A stretch of 64,000 bases of DNA. Source: Hoeflea_A sp965249925 (GTDB lineage Bacteria; Pseudomonadota; Alphaproteobacteria; Rhizobiales; Rhizobiaceae). Positions within the stretch are counted from its first letter, which is position 1. Each line of letters begins with the position of its first letter. The notes under the pieces are model-generated. The model was not told the DNA's origin and made no database searches. It worked only from the letters and a program-made list of their open reading frames with translations. Below, one piece after another: positions 44,480 to 53,358 of the stretch. The stretch spans positions 6,510,001 to 6,574,000 of the forward strand of contig OZ252260.1 of assembly GCA_965249925.1 (NCBI GenBank), read 5' to 3'. Both the position numbers and the translations under genes were made by a program.

Positions 44480-45214
44480 GTGTCTCAAACGCAGCCGCTG
44501 TTCATCGACGATTCCTATCTGTCGACCGCGGAAGGCGCGGTGGTGGCTGTCAACGAACGCGGTGGCATCCTGTTGGACCAGACGTGTTTCTATGCCACTT
44601 CAGGCGGCCAGCCGGGAGATACCGGGTTTCTGGAGCGCGCCGACGGGACGCGTATCGACATCGCAGCGACCGTCAACGGACAGTCCAAAGCAGAGATCAT
44701 CCATGTCCCTGCCAATGGACAGCCGGTCCCGGAGGTCGGCGAGAAACTTGTCCTGCACATCGACTGGCCGCGCCGTTACCGACTGATGCGCATGCACACC
44801 GCATGCCACCTGTTGACGGTTCTGTGCCCTTTCCCGATTACCGGCGCCGCGGTTGGCGAGGAAGAAAGCCGCATAGATTTCGACATGGGCGAGCCGGTCG
44901 ACAAAGCCGATATCAGCGAACGGCTGATGGCGCTCGTCGACGCCAATCATCCGGTCTTTACCAAATGGATCGAGGAAGAGGAACTCGACGCCAATCCGGA
45001 TCTCGTCAAATCAAAGAACGTGCGGCCGCCGCGTGGCAGCGGGCGCGTTCGACTGGTGTGCATCGGTGACGATGCGGTCGTCGACAGTCAGCCCTGCGGC
45101 GGCACCCATGTGAGCGAAACCGCGGAAGTCGGAGCGATCCATATCGGCAAGATCGAGAAGAAGGGTCGCGAGAACCGAAGGTTCCGTATCCGCTTCGGCG
45201 AACCATCTGCTTGA
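44480..45214 (+). CDS. alaX: Alanyl-tRNA editing protein AlaX
   Basis: A stand-alone editing domain that removes serine or glycine from mischarged tRNA-Ala. The 244-residue protein has the zinc-site motifs MRMHTACHLL (HxxxH) and QPCGGTHVSET, preceded by YATSGGQPGDTG as in the AlaRS editing domain. It starts with GTG and a GAGGAGG ribosome binding site that overlaps the end of cysK. Placement in a cysteine operon may link serine/cysteine metabolism with tRNA quality control. Confidence 0.9.
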   Translation: MSQTQPLFIDDSYLSTAEGAVVAVNERGGILLDQTCFYATSGGQPGDTGFLERADGTRIDIAATVNGQSKAEIIHVPANGQPVPEVGEKLVLHIDWPRRYRLMRMHTACHLLTVLCPFPITGAAVGEEESRIDFDMGEPVDKADISERLMALVDANHPVFTKWIEEEELDANPDLVKSKNVRPPRGSGRVRLVCIGDDAVVDSQPCGGTHVSETAEVGAIHIGKIEKKGRENRRFRIRFGEPSA

Positions 45215-45237
45215 AAAAGGAGCGCAGAGCAAACGAC

Positions 45238-46089
45238 ATGAGCGAAAAAAGCCCCTTTGTGGTGTCGGCCGATTGGTTACAGGCCAGGCTTGGTCCCGAC
45301 GGGCCGAAAATCGTCGATGCGTCCTGGTATCTGCCGATGCATCAGCGCGATCCGCGTCAGGAATACCAGTCTGCTCATATTCCGGGTGCCGTCTTTTTCG
45401 ATCAGGACAAGGTCGTCGACCCTGGCTCAGCCTTACCGCACACTCTGCCCTCGCCATCGGTGTTCGCCGAACACGCGTCGCGGCTCGGGCTGTCGGATGG
45501 CGACACCATCGTGGTCTATGACGCTATGGGCATGTTCACGGCACCGCGTGTCTGGTGGATGCTGCGTACCATGGGTGCCGAAAACGTCTTTGTGCTGGAT
45601 GGCGGCTTCGACCGCTGGAAAGCCGCCGGCAGGCCGGTGACCGACAAACCGACCGAACCGGGCGTCGGCAGGTTCCGGGCGCGGTTCAATGACAAGGCCG
45701 TGGCGCGGCTCGACCAGATGCTCAGAATTGTCGATACCCAGGCCATGCAGATCGCAGATGCGCGCAGCTCCGGTCGGTTTACCGGCGCAGAGCCGGAGCC
45801 GCGCGAGGGCATGCGTTCCGGTCATATGCCGGGAGCCCGTAATGTGCCCGTCACCTCCCTTTCCCGCGACGGCGAACTGAAATCGCTCGATGAACTGCGC
45901 GCCGTGTTCGCCGAGGCCGGAATTGATCCGTCGTCTCCGGTGGTGACGACCTGCGGCTCCGGCGTCACTGCCGCGGTTGTTACTCTGGCGTTGGAATCTC
46001 TCGGCCACACGGACAACGCGCTTTACGATGGTTCCTGGTCGGAATGGGGTGGCTTGAAGGACACACCGGTTGCCACCGGGGATACCTGA
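45238..46089 (+). CDS. sseA: 3-Mercaptopyruvate sulfurtransferase
   Basis: Two-domain rhodanese that transfers sulfur from 3-mercaptopyruvate. The 283-residue protein has an inactive N-terminal rhodanese domain (IVDASWYLP, YQSAHIPGAVFFD) and an active C-terminal one with catalytic C239 in TTCGSGVTA, the loop type of mercaptopyruvate sulfurtransferases. The start at 45238 is chosen over an upstream in-frame codon. It follows alaX by 23 bases, and its stop overlaps the start of the acetyltransferase gene. Confidence 0.92.
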   Translation: MSEKSPFVVSADWLQARLGPDGPKIVDASWYLPMHQRDPRQEYQSAHIPGAVFFDQDKVVDPGSALPHTLPSPSVFAEHASRLGLSDGDTIVVYDAMGMFTAPRVWWMLRTMGAENVFVLDGGFDRWKAAGRPVTDKPTEPGVGRFRARFNDKAVARLDQMLRIVDTQAMQIADARSSGRFTGAEPEPREGMRSGHMPGARNVPVTSLSRDGELKSLDELRAVFAEAGIDPSSPVVTTCGSGVTAAVVTLALESLGHTDNALYDGSWSEWGGLKDTPVATGDT

Positions 46090-46649
46090 TGGCACGTCGG
46101 CCAGCACCCTTAAAGGCTGTTGTGACCTACCTCGAACAGCCCGAACGGCCGAAGATATTCGAGCCGATGCCCGTTAACCTGCATGTCGCCCTGATGAAGC
46201 AGACGGAAATACCGTTGCATTTTTATCGGTATCTCCAGCAACGCACTGGGCAGGGATATCATTGGGTCGCCCGGCTACGGCTCGACGACGCGGCACTTGC
46301 GAAGATCGTCCACGCCCAGACAACGGCGATCCACGTCCTCTATCTGAACGGCGCGCCGGCCGGTTTTTTTGAACTCAGCGCGGCAGATCCGCAGATCGTC
46401 AGCCTCGAATATTTCGGTATCATGGGTCATGCCCGAGGTCTCGGTCTCGGGCGCTGGTTTCTGGCACAAGCCATCGAAGCGGCCTGGAACTTCAATCCCT
46501 CGAAACTGAAGGTCAGCACCTGCTCGCTCGATCATCCGGCCGCCTTGCCGCTATATCAGAAGCTTGGTTTTGTTCCGATCGGCCAAAGCGAGACCTTCAT
46601 TCATCCGCTCAACGACACCGATATCCTTCGCATCAACAGAGCGGACTAG
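46089..46649 (+). CDS. GNAT-family N-acetyltransferase
   Basis: A 186-residue acetyltransferase. The acetyl-CoA loop is ARGLGLGRWFLAQAI, preceded by the beta strand IVSLEYFGIM and followed by LKVSTCSLDHPAALPLYQKL and GFVPIGQ, a classic GNAT end. The substrate is unknown. Its ATG overlaps the sseA stop (TGATG), so it is the fourth gene of the cysK operon. Confidence 0.88.
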   Translation: MARRPAPLKAVVTYLEQPERPKIFEPMPVNLHVALMKQTEIPLHFYRYLQQRTGQGYHWVARLRLDDAALAKIVHAQTTAIHVLYLNGAPAGFFELSAADPQIVSLEYFGIMGHARGLGLGRWFLAQAIEAAWNFNPSKLKVSTCSLDHPAALPLYQKLGFVPIGQSETFIHPLNDTDILRINRAD

Positions 46650-46685
46650 GACCTTCTGATATCCGTCTCGTGGTGTCGGCTCTGA

Positions 46686-47804
46686 TTACGCCACCCGAAG
46701 CGCGGTTTCCGCTTCGGCCAGTTCATAACCGAGGGTATCGGCGACTGCCTTGTTGGTGATACGGCCGCGATGAACGTTCAGACCGGCCCGCAGATGCCGG
46801 TTCTCTGCGATGGCATCTATGCCCTTGTCGGCCAGCATAAGCCCGAAATACAGCGTTGCGTTGTTCAAGGCATCGGCTGAAGTCACCGGGACGGCGCCGG
46901 GCATGTTGGCCACGCAGTAGTGCACGACGCTGTCAACGACGTAGGTCGGATCGGAATGGGTGGTCGGGCGCGAGGTCTCGAAGCAGCCGCCCTGATCGAT
47001 GGCGACATCGACGATGACCGATCCCCTCTTCATTCCCGACAGCATATCACGGGTTACCAGCTTGGGTGCCGCAGCGCCCGGGATCAGGACGGCGCCAATA
47101 ACCAGATCGGCAGAGAACACTTCGTTTTCCAGCGCCTCGATCGTCGAAAAACGGGTGCGCACCCGGCCGTTGAAGATGTCGTCGAGCTGACGCATGCGCG
47201 GGATGGAACGGTCTATGATGGTCACCTCGGCTCCAAGGCCCACGGCCATCTTGGCGGCATTCAGGCCGACGACGCCTCCACCGATGATGCTGACCCTGGC
47301 CGGCAACACCCCGGGTACGCCGCCGAGCAGCACGCCGCGTCCGCCATTGGCCTTCTGCAGGGCCGTGGCGCCGGCCTGAATCGACAGCCGGCCCGCCACT
47401 TCCGACATCGGCGCCAGCAGCGGCAGACCGCCCTGATCGTCGGTCACCGTCTCATAGGCGATCGCCGTGCAGCCGGATTCCACCAGGCCTTTGGTTTGTT
47501 CGGGATCGGGCGCCAGGTGCAGGTATGTGTAGAGGATCTGGTCCTCGCGCAACATCGCCCATTCGGATGGCTGCGGCTCCTTGACCTTGACGATCATGTC
47601 GGACTGATCGAACACCTCTTTTGCGGTTTTGACCACCTTGGCACCGGCCGCCTGATAAGCACCGTCATCGGCGTCGATACCGGTTCCCGCGTTGGTCTCG
47701 ACGATGACATCGTGTCCATGCGCCACATATTCGCGCACCGCACCTGGTGTCAGTCCGACGCGATATTCGTGGTCCTTGATTTCCTTCGGGCACCCCACGC
47801 GCAT
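46686..47804 (-). CDS. ald: Alanine dehydrogenase
   Basis: NAD-dependent enzyme that interconverts alanine with pyruvate and ammonia. The 372-residue protein begins MRVGCPKEIKDHEYRVGLTP, has K75 and H96 (YTYLHLAPD) in the active site, the NAD motif VSIIGGGVVGLNAAKMAVGL, and VDVAIDQGGCFETSRPTTHS. Length is standard. It is divergent from an Lrp-type regulator 144 bases away, a common pairing. Confidence 0.96.
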   Translation of the reverse strand: MRVGCPKEIKDHEYRVGLTPGAVREYVAHGHDVIVETNAGTGIDADDGAYQAAGAKVVKTAKEVFDQSDMIVKVKEPQPSEWAMLREDQILYTYLHLAPDPEQTKGLVESGCTAIAYETVTDDQGGLPLLAPMSEVAGRLSIQAGATALQKANGGRGVLLGGVPGVLPARVSIIGGGVVGLNAAKMAVGLGAEVTIIDRSIPRMRQLDDIFNGRVRTRFSTIEALENEVFSADLVIGAVLIPGAAAPKLVTRDMLSGMKRGSVIVDVAIDQGGCFETSRPTTHSDPTYVVDSVVHYCVANMPGAVPVTSADALNNATLYFGLMLADKGIDAIAENRHLRAGLNVHRGRITNKAVADTLGYELAEAETALRVA

Positions 47805-47948
47805 CTGTGTTCTCCCACTTGGCCTCGCTCAGCTTGGTGGCCTGATAAGACCACAGACGCCCTGAAATGTCCTTGCGAATTGCAGTAGCCGGTTCATGTC
47901 CTTTCGAATAAAATTGCAAAATCCGCGTCTTTTTCGGAGAATCCTCCA

Positions 47949-48419
47949 ATGGATAAACTCGATAGCATCGATATTGCGATTCTGAGGACACTTCAGGAGA
48001 ACGGTCGGATCTCCAATGCCAGTCTCGCGGAACGGGTTGGCCTCTCCGCTTCAGCCTGTTCGCGGCGGCTCGATATTCTGGAGAAATCCGGTGTGATCCG
48101 CGGCTATCAGGCACGCTTGTCCAACCGGGCCCTGGACTATCAGATGACGGTCATCGTCCACATTTCGCTGTCGGGACAGTCGGAAAGAACGCTGAGTGAG
48201 TTCGAAGTGGCTGTCAAACGCTGCCCCAATGTTCTTGTCTGCTACCTGATGTCCGGTGAATACGACTATATCTTGCGTGTTGCCGCCAAGGATTTGCAGG
48301 ATTATGAACGCATTCACAAGGAGTGGCTTTCCGCCTTGCCGCACGTGGTGCGGATCAATTCCGCCTTCGCATTGCGCGAGGTGATCGACCGCCCCAACAT
48401 AGACATTGATATGGCGTGA
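47949..48419 (+). CDS. Lrp/AsnC-family regulator, divergent from alanine dehydrogenase
   Basis: A 156-residue regulator. Residues 1-60 form the helix-turn-helix (DSIDIAILRTLQENGRISNA and SASACSRRLDILEKSGVI), followed by a RAM ligand-binding domain (VLVCYLMSGEYDYILRVAAK). It lies opposite ald, so it most likely activates that gene in response to alanine, as AldR/Lrp proteins do. The upstream gap is AT-rich near the start codon. A GGAG ribosome binding site precedes the ATG. Confidence 0.9.
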   Translation: MDKLDSIDIAILRTLQENGRISNASLAERVGLSASACSRRLDILEKSGVIRGYQARLSNRALDYQMTVIVHISLSGQSERTLSEFEVAVKRCPNVLVCYLMSGEYDYILRVAAKDLQDYERIHKEWLSALPHVVRINSAFALREVIDRPNIDIDMA

Positions 48420-48448
48420 GGCTCCGAGCGCAAAGGCTTGGTTGGATA

Positions 48449-49441
48449 ATGGCCAAAAGTAAAAGAATCCGACGCACCCTGTTTACCATACTGTTTCTTG
48501 CCGTCATCGCAGGAGGAGCGTTTCTGATGGGACCGCAAACGGACGCCAGCACCAGCCTGTCCTTCAACGGCGCATCGATCGGCGATGACATCGACTCCTA
48601 TCTGGCTGACCATGAGGCTCGCTTTAGCGACATCAGAGACGGTCTGAACAAACGCGTTGTCTGGGCCTTCCCGCAATCGAAAGCCAAAACGCCCCTGTCG
48701 ATTGTCTACGTTCATGGGTTTTCGGCCTCCCCGTACGAGGTACGGCCGCTCGTCGACATCATTGCGCAGCGATTGGATGCGAACCTGTTTTACACACGGC
48801 TCACCGGCCATGGACGGACTGGAGACGCCATGGCGGAGGCATCGATCAGGGCCTGGGCGGACGATATGGCCGAAGCCCTGGAAATCGGCCGCCGCATTGG
48901 CGAAGAGGTAATCCTGATCGGCACATCGACCGGCGGGACGCTGAACACCTGGGCGGCCACACGACCGGAGCTCATCCAGGGTGTCGCAGGCATCGTCAAC
49001 ATCTCGCCCAACTTCGGCATCAACGCTTTCGGAGCTCGCCTTTTGACCATGCCCTGGAGCCGTCAAATAGCGGAACTCGTGCTCGGCAAGCGCCGCTCGT
49101 TCGAGCCACAAAATGATCTGCACGCCCACGCCTGGACTTATGAATACCCGACCGTTGCATTGCTTCCAATGGCAGAACTCGTTCGGCTGACCAGCCGTGG
49201 CGCCATCGACGCCATCCGCGTCCCGGCGCTTTTTGTATACTCACCGAAGGACACGGTGGTCCGGGCAGACATAACAGCATCCCTGGTCGAACGCTGGGGC
49301 GCCGACACGGAGGTTGCTCTGATCAACGACAGTGACGATCCCGACAACCATGTGATTGCCGGCGACGCGCTGTCGCCCTCCACCACCGGGGAGATTGCCG
49401 ACATCGTCGTCAACTGGATCGAAGCATTGCCGGCGCGTTAA
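48449..49441 (+). CDS. Alpha/beta hydrolase with N-terminal membrane anchor
   Basis: A 330-residue protein with a membrane anchor or signal (LFTILFLAVIAGGAFLMG). The hydrolase core has the oxyanion segment IVYVHGFSASPYEVRPLVD, the nucleophile Ser in LIGTSTGGTLNTWA, a late Asp (VYSPKDTVV) and His (PDNHVIAG). The nucleophile elbow is GTSTGG rather than the common GxSxG with Gly-His. This is a carboxylesterase or monoglyceride lipase-like enzyme. It follows the Lrp gene closely and converges, overlapping by four bases, on an MFS gene. Confidence 0.82.
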   Translation: MAKSKRIRRTLFTILFLAVIAGGAFLMGPQTDASTSLSFNGASIGDDIDSYLADHEARFSDIRDGLNKRVVWAFPQSKAKTPLSIVYVHGFSASPYEVRPLVDIIAQRLDANLFYTRLTGHGRTGDAMAEASIRAWADDMAEALEIGRRIGEEVILIGTSTGGTLNTWAATRPELIQGVAGIVNISPNFGINAFGARLLTMPWSRQIAELVLGKRRSFEPQNDLHAHAWTYEYPTVALLPMAELVRLTSRGAIDAIRVPALFVYSPKDTVVRADITASLVERWGADTEVALINDSDDPDNHVIAGDALSPSTTGEIADIVVNWIEALPAR

Positions 49442-50637
49442 ACTGTCGTGGCATGCGGTTTCTTGTCGGCGATGAACAGGTAAATGATCAGAGCCAGCCC
49501 AAGCAGCACGGCGTAGGTGGCAAACAATGTCGAGTAAGCATTCGCAGGCGCCAGTGGGTCGAACGTCGATGTAACGACACGGCCGGTGAAGAACTGCATC
49601 AAGCCGACGCCGCCGATGGTGAAAAAGTTCATCAAAGTCACCCCGCGACCGGTGAGATGCGCGGGCGTGAAGGCGCGCGCATGGGCCATCAACAATCCGT
49701 AGCTAGCGCCGAACAGGCCAACGGCAAAAACCAGGACCGTGATCTGCCACAGCGGTTGAATCGGGTAGAAAGCCAGAAGAACCAGCGCCGCCACCGATCC
49801 GGCATTACCGACAAAGGCAATCCATTTGCGTGTTCCAAAAAGCGTATCGAGAGGGCCGTAAAGCAGGCTCCCGAGAATCATCGAAATGGCCATGATGAGG
49901 GATATGTCGCCAATGACCTGGATCGAGGCGCCGAAGACCTCTTCCAGGTAGCGGCCGATCCATAGCCCACGGATCCCGGCCGCCGGTGCATAGTTCAATG
50001 CGATCAACGGAATGATCAGCCATAGGACCGGTTGCTTGAGCAACTCGAGATAACCGCCGAAACCGGCGCTTGAGCCGTGTTGTCTCGGTTCATCGGGATC
50101 CCGAACGACAAGCAGGATCGCAACGGCGGCGACCAATGTGACGACTCCCAGCGCGATCATGCTGGCTCTCCAGCCAAACGCCTCGACTGCGATGGCCAGC
50201 GGCTTGGCCCCGATCACGTTGCCGGCGGTCCCGACGGCGACGAACCAGGAGGAAAGAACGGCAAACCGCGCAGGCGCGTGGAGTTTCGCGAACAGATAAA
50301 ACGCCGCCATGAGAACCGGTGAACAACCGATGCCGATCATGCCCATGGATATGATGATTTCGAGCGGCGAACTGGCCATGCCAAAAACCACGGCACCGCC
50401 CCCCGCCCCGACGGCGAATATAAACGCCGCCGTGCGCCGTGGACCATATCGGTCCAGCGAAACGCCAACAACGAACTGCATCAGGGCAAATGTCAGAAAC
50501 CAGGCACCGGACGCCATCGACAGGTCGGCGTCGTCGGTGCCGATGTCAGTCGTCAAAACCGGCGTCAGAACTGCCAGGAACGACCTGTAGAACTGCGAAA
50601 AGACATAGGCCACGGCCAGCGCTGCGATTCCGGCCAT
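49438..50637 (-). CDS. MFS transporter
   Basis: A 399-residue inner membrane protein with twelve hydrophobic segments and the MFS loop between segments two and three (VGVSLDRYGPRRTAAFIF). The N-terminal pattern FSQFYRSFLAVLTPVLTTDI is seen in a bacterial MFS group of unknown substrate. The Pro/Gly-rich segments are well conserved. It ends against the hydrolase gene (convergent overlap) and starts before the decayed tRNA-Leu. Confidence 0.88.
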   Translation of the reverse strand: MAGIAALAVAYVFSQFYRSFLAVLTPVLTTDIGTDDADLSMASGAWFLTFALMQFVVGVSLDRYGPRRTAAFIFAVGAGGGAVVFGMASSPLEIIISMGMIGIGCSPVLMAAFYLFAKLHAPARFAVLSSWFVAVGTAGNVIGAKPLAIAVEAFGWRASMIALGVVTLVAAVAILLVVRDPDEPRQHGSSAGFGGYLELLKQPVLWLIIPLIALNYAPAAGIRGLWIGRYLEEVFGASIQVIGDISLIMAISMILGSLLYGPLDTLFGTRKWIAFVGNAGSVAALVLLAFYPIQPLWQITVLVFAVGLFGASYGLLMAHARAFTPAHLTGRGVTLMNFFTIGGVGLMQFFTGRVVTSTFDPLAPANAYSTLFATYAVLLGLALIIYLFIADKKPHATTV

Positions 50638-50723
50638 AGCTGCCAGTCCCCTTCCGATAGAGCGCCCTGTTTAGCAGCCGACCCGGTTGGCCGCCACCCG
50701 TTTCAGACCGGGACGTGTCGACG

Positions 50724-50869
50724 GAACGGAAGTCGGTACCCGGGCTTGCAATCCGGGCCGGGATAATTACCAGTATGGCACGGGCCGCCTTGCGAAATTG
50801 GCATAGGCGACAGACTTAAATTCTGTCCCCCGCAAGGGCTTGCCGGTTCAAGTCCGGCAGGGGGCACGA
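50724..50869. repeat. Duplicated tRNA-Leu unit, copy 1 (decayed)
   Basis: About 146 bases that match 51635-51782 along their whole length, including roughly 60 bases upstream of the tRNA (shared segment GGCCGGGATAATTACCAGTA). The orientation is the same. The two copies are about 911 bases apart and enclose the histidine phosphatase gene. Confidence 0.85.
50784..50869 (+). pseudogene. Decayed tRNA-Leu (TAA) copy
   Basis: Related to the intact tRNA at 51696-51782, but with several structural faults: an acceptor-stem mismatch (GCCGCCT against AGGGGGC), loss of one G at position 9, a broken D stem (GCG against GGC), and CGA instead of the CCA end. The anticodon TAA is kept. It is unlikely to be processed into a working tRNA. 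Confidence 0.8.
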
Positions 50870-50910
50870 GCTTCAATAACTTCTGGTTGTTAGTGTAAGG
50901 ATGGACCGTC

Positions 50911-51537
50911 ATGACCAAACTGATCTTGACCCGCCATGGCCACGTCGAAGGCATAGATCCGCCCCGTTTTCGGGGACGCGCAGAACTCGAACTGACCGAT
51001 CTTGGGCGGGCCGAGGCGCAGGCGGTCGGGGCGCGGATTGCCCGCGATTGGTCGCCGGCCGCTATCTATTCCAGTCCAATGGGGCGCTGTCGTGCAACCG
51101 CTGCGGCGATAGGAGAGGCCTGCGGATCGAAGGTCAACGTTTATGAAGGGCTTAACGACCTCGACTACGGCGACTGGCAGGGCCACAGCCATGAGGACAT
51201 CAAGTCACGCTTTGCCACCGAGTTCGCGGCCTGGTTCGCGACACCGCAACTGGTGCGGTTTCCCGGTGGAGAGTCGTTACAGGATCTGATAGCGCGCACG
51301 GCCGACACGCTGCGGATGGTGGTCGAACGGCATTCGCAGGAAGATGAGACGGTGGTGCTGGTCGGTCATGACAGTGTGAATCGAGCGCTTATCTTGCAGC
51401 TTCTCGATATGCCGGTTGCAGCCTACTGGCGCATCACCCAAGCGCCCTGCACGGTAAACGAAATCGATTTGTCCGGTGACAAAGTACGCGCGCTGAAAAT
51501 CAACGATACCGGCCATTTGGACGGGCTCGTCGTTTAG
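50911..51537 (+). CDS. Histidine phosphatase family protein (phosphoglycerate mutase-like)
   Basis: A 208-residue phosphatase beginning MTKLILTRHGHVEG, with the catalytic RHG motif at residues 8-10, a second catalytic His in VVLVGHDSVNRALIL and the ELTDLGRAEAQAVG region. The size and YGDWQGHSHEDIKSRF segment fit the alpha-ribazole phosphatase / phosphoglycerate mutase-like branch. The substrate is unknown. It lies between the two tRNA-Leu copies and may have been captured with the duplication. Confidence 0.85.
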   Translation: MTKLILTRHGHVEGIDPPRFRGRAELELTDLGRAEAQAVGARIARDWSPAAIYSSPMGRCRATAAAIGEACGSKVNVYEGLNDLDYGDWQGHSHEDIKSRFATEFAAWFATPQLVRFPGGESLQDLIARTADTLRMVVERHSQEDETVVLVGHDSVNRALILQLLDMPVAAYWRITQAPCTVNEIDLSGDKVRALKINDTGHLDGLVV

Positions 51538-51634
51538 CGGCTGTCCAACAGCCTGCCAGTCGACAGTGTAAGGATCCCATCGTCGATGCTGCTCGAGGCA
51601 AGGCTAGGATCGAACCGGGCTGGAAAAGCCAATA

Positions 51635-51782
51635 GAACGGAATTCGGAACCCGAGGCTTGCAATCCTGGCCGGGATAATTACCAGTAAGCTGCGGGCCCC
51701 CTTGGCGAAATTGGTATACGCAACAGACTTAAAATCTGTCACCCGCAAGGGTTTGCCGGTTCAAGTCCGGCAGGGGGCACCA
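51635..51782. repeat. Duplicated tRNA-Leu unit, copy 2 (intact)
   Basis: The matching copy of 50724-50869. It contains the intact tRNA-Leu and the conserved upstream segment with ATAATTACC, which may be the tRNA promoter -10 area. The duplication is direct, and divergence between copies is concentrated in the tRNA body of copy 1. Confidence 0.85.
51696..51782 (+). tRNA. tRNA-Leu (TAA)
   Basis: An 87-base class II tRNA with a long variable arm. The acceptor stem GCCCCCT pairs with AGGGGGC, the anticodon loop is CTTAAAA with anticodon TAA, the T loop is GGTTCAAGTCC and the CCA end is encoded. All stems pair fully, unlike the copy upstream. Confidence 0.97.
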
Positions 51783-51831
51783 AAATCATGCGGACCAGGG
51801 GCGGGTCTAAACGAGGTACCCGATTCCAGCG

Positions 51832-53181
51832 TCAGGCAACACCGTCCGCCAGTCGCCGCTCAACGTCCTCCAGCGGAACACCTTTTGTTTCCGGAGCCTG
51901 AAACCACGAATACCCAAATCCGAATGCGCAAAACGCGGCGAACAAGCCGAACGTGATGGCCGCTCCCAAAGCCGATAGAAATTCCGGAAAGAACAGCACA
52001 ACCAAGAAGTTCATGAGCCTGTTCCCGCAGACCGCCAGCGCCATGCCGCGCGCCTTGAGGCGCATTGAAAACAGTTCCGACACGTAAAGCCAGGGCAGCG
52101 GACCAAGCGCGACCGCGTAGAATGCGATGAACAGGAACAGCCCGGCGAGCGCAACGACCGCGTCGTCGAGGCTTGGCGTTGCAAACGCAACCGCAATCAG
52201 AGTCAACGATGCGGTCGCTCCGGCGAACCCTGCCAGGAGGAGCGGTCGACGGCCGGTTCTGTCCACGACGATCATGGCGACCACGGTCATCAGGACATTC
52301 AACATTCCAAGGCCGAATGTCGCGGTGAGCTCGGCCACAATACCCGCCAGACCCGCAGCTTGGATGATCTGCGGCGCATAATAAATCACGGCGTTGATGC
52401 CGGTCAGCTGCTGCAACACGGAAATGGCGATTGCAAACGCAATCACGGGACGCACTTGCGGCGCCAGGAAGGCCGACCAGTTCGGTGTCTCTGGCGTCCT
52501 GGCGAGGCTCGTCTCGAGGTCCCGTACAGCCGTATCGACGCTCCCGGCTGAGCTATTTGGCTGCCGTGAAGCCACGACCGACCGCGCCTGCTCGATGTGA
52601 CCCTTGAGAACGAGCCAGCGCGGGCTTTCCGGACTGATCAGGATGCCCAACAGAGCGAAGGTCACCGGGACAGCGCCCAAACCGAACATCAAACGCCAGT
52701 TTTCGTACGGCGCAAGACCGAGACCGGCTCCATAGGACATGAGTATGCCCACACTGATCCCCACTTGGAAGGAACTCACAACCGCGCCACGACTGGATGC
52801 CGGTGCGAGTTCGGCCACAAGCATGGGCGCGGCCGTGGATGTGGCGCCGATCGCGATACCGATCAGAAAACGCACGAGCGTCAGCAAAACGACTCCGTCC
52901 GCCAGCGCGCAAAGAAGCGAGCCAAGCAGAAAAGCCGTGGCGCAGCTGACCAAAACGCGCCGACGGCCCCAGCGATCGGAGAAAAGACCGGCCAGGATGA
53001 CGCCTGCGAAGGCACCGAGCGGTACCGCTGCCGTCATTAAGTCGGCCGAGGCCGGGGTCAGGCTGAACCTTTTCTCTACAAACGGCAGCGCACCGGCAAT
53101 GATCCCGATATTGAAGCCAAATGCCAGTCCGTACAAACCGGCCAGACCCGCCAGGAAGATCAGAGGTTTGCTCAGGTTCAT
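51832..53181 (-). CDS. MFS sugar porter family transporter
   Basis: A 449-residue inner membrane protein with twelve hydrophobic segments and sugar porter signatures: GLFSDRWGRRRVLV after segment two, the mid-loop PESPRWLV, QLTGINAVIYYAP in segment seven and PETKGVPLEDVER at the C-terminus. These motifs support uptake of a sugar or polyol. The inner ATG at 53181 is chosen. A LysR gene lies upstream on the same strand; a link is possible but not shown. Confidence 0.92.
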   Translation of the reverse strand: MNLSKPLIFLAGLAGLYGLAFGFNIGIIAGALPFVEKRFSLTPASADLMTAAVPLGAFAGVILAGLFSDRWGRRRVLVSCATAFLLGSLLCALADGVVLLTLVRFLIGIAIGATSTAAPMLVAELAPASSRGAVVSSFQVGISVGILMSYGAGLGLAPYENWRLMFGLGAVPVTFALLGILISPESPRWLVLKGHIEQARSVVASRQPNSSAGSVDTAVRDLETSLARTPETPNWSAFLAPQVRPVIAFAIAISVLQQLTGINAVIYYAPQIIQAAGLAGIVAELTATFGLGMLNVLMTVVAMIVVDRTGRRPLLLAGFAGATASLTLIAVAFATPSLDDAVVALAGLFLFIAFYAVALGPLPWLYVSELFSMRLKARGMALAVCGNRLMNFLVVLFFPEFLSALGAAITFGLFAAFCAFGFGYSWFQAPETKGVPLEDVERRLADGVA

Positions 53182-53358
53182 ATTTGTCGCCGTGGAAGGA
53201 TAAGGCGGGATATGACACTGCACGGCACGCTTTGGTCCGGTATCCCCATTTGCCGACCGCGGCTATGGCCTATGTCCGGTGTTTGGTTTGTCTCTGCGAC
53301 CTCAGCTGACTGAAACTGTGCCGACGGTCCGGCGGGATGATCGACTGAACCACCGGCA

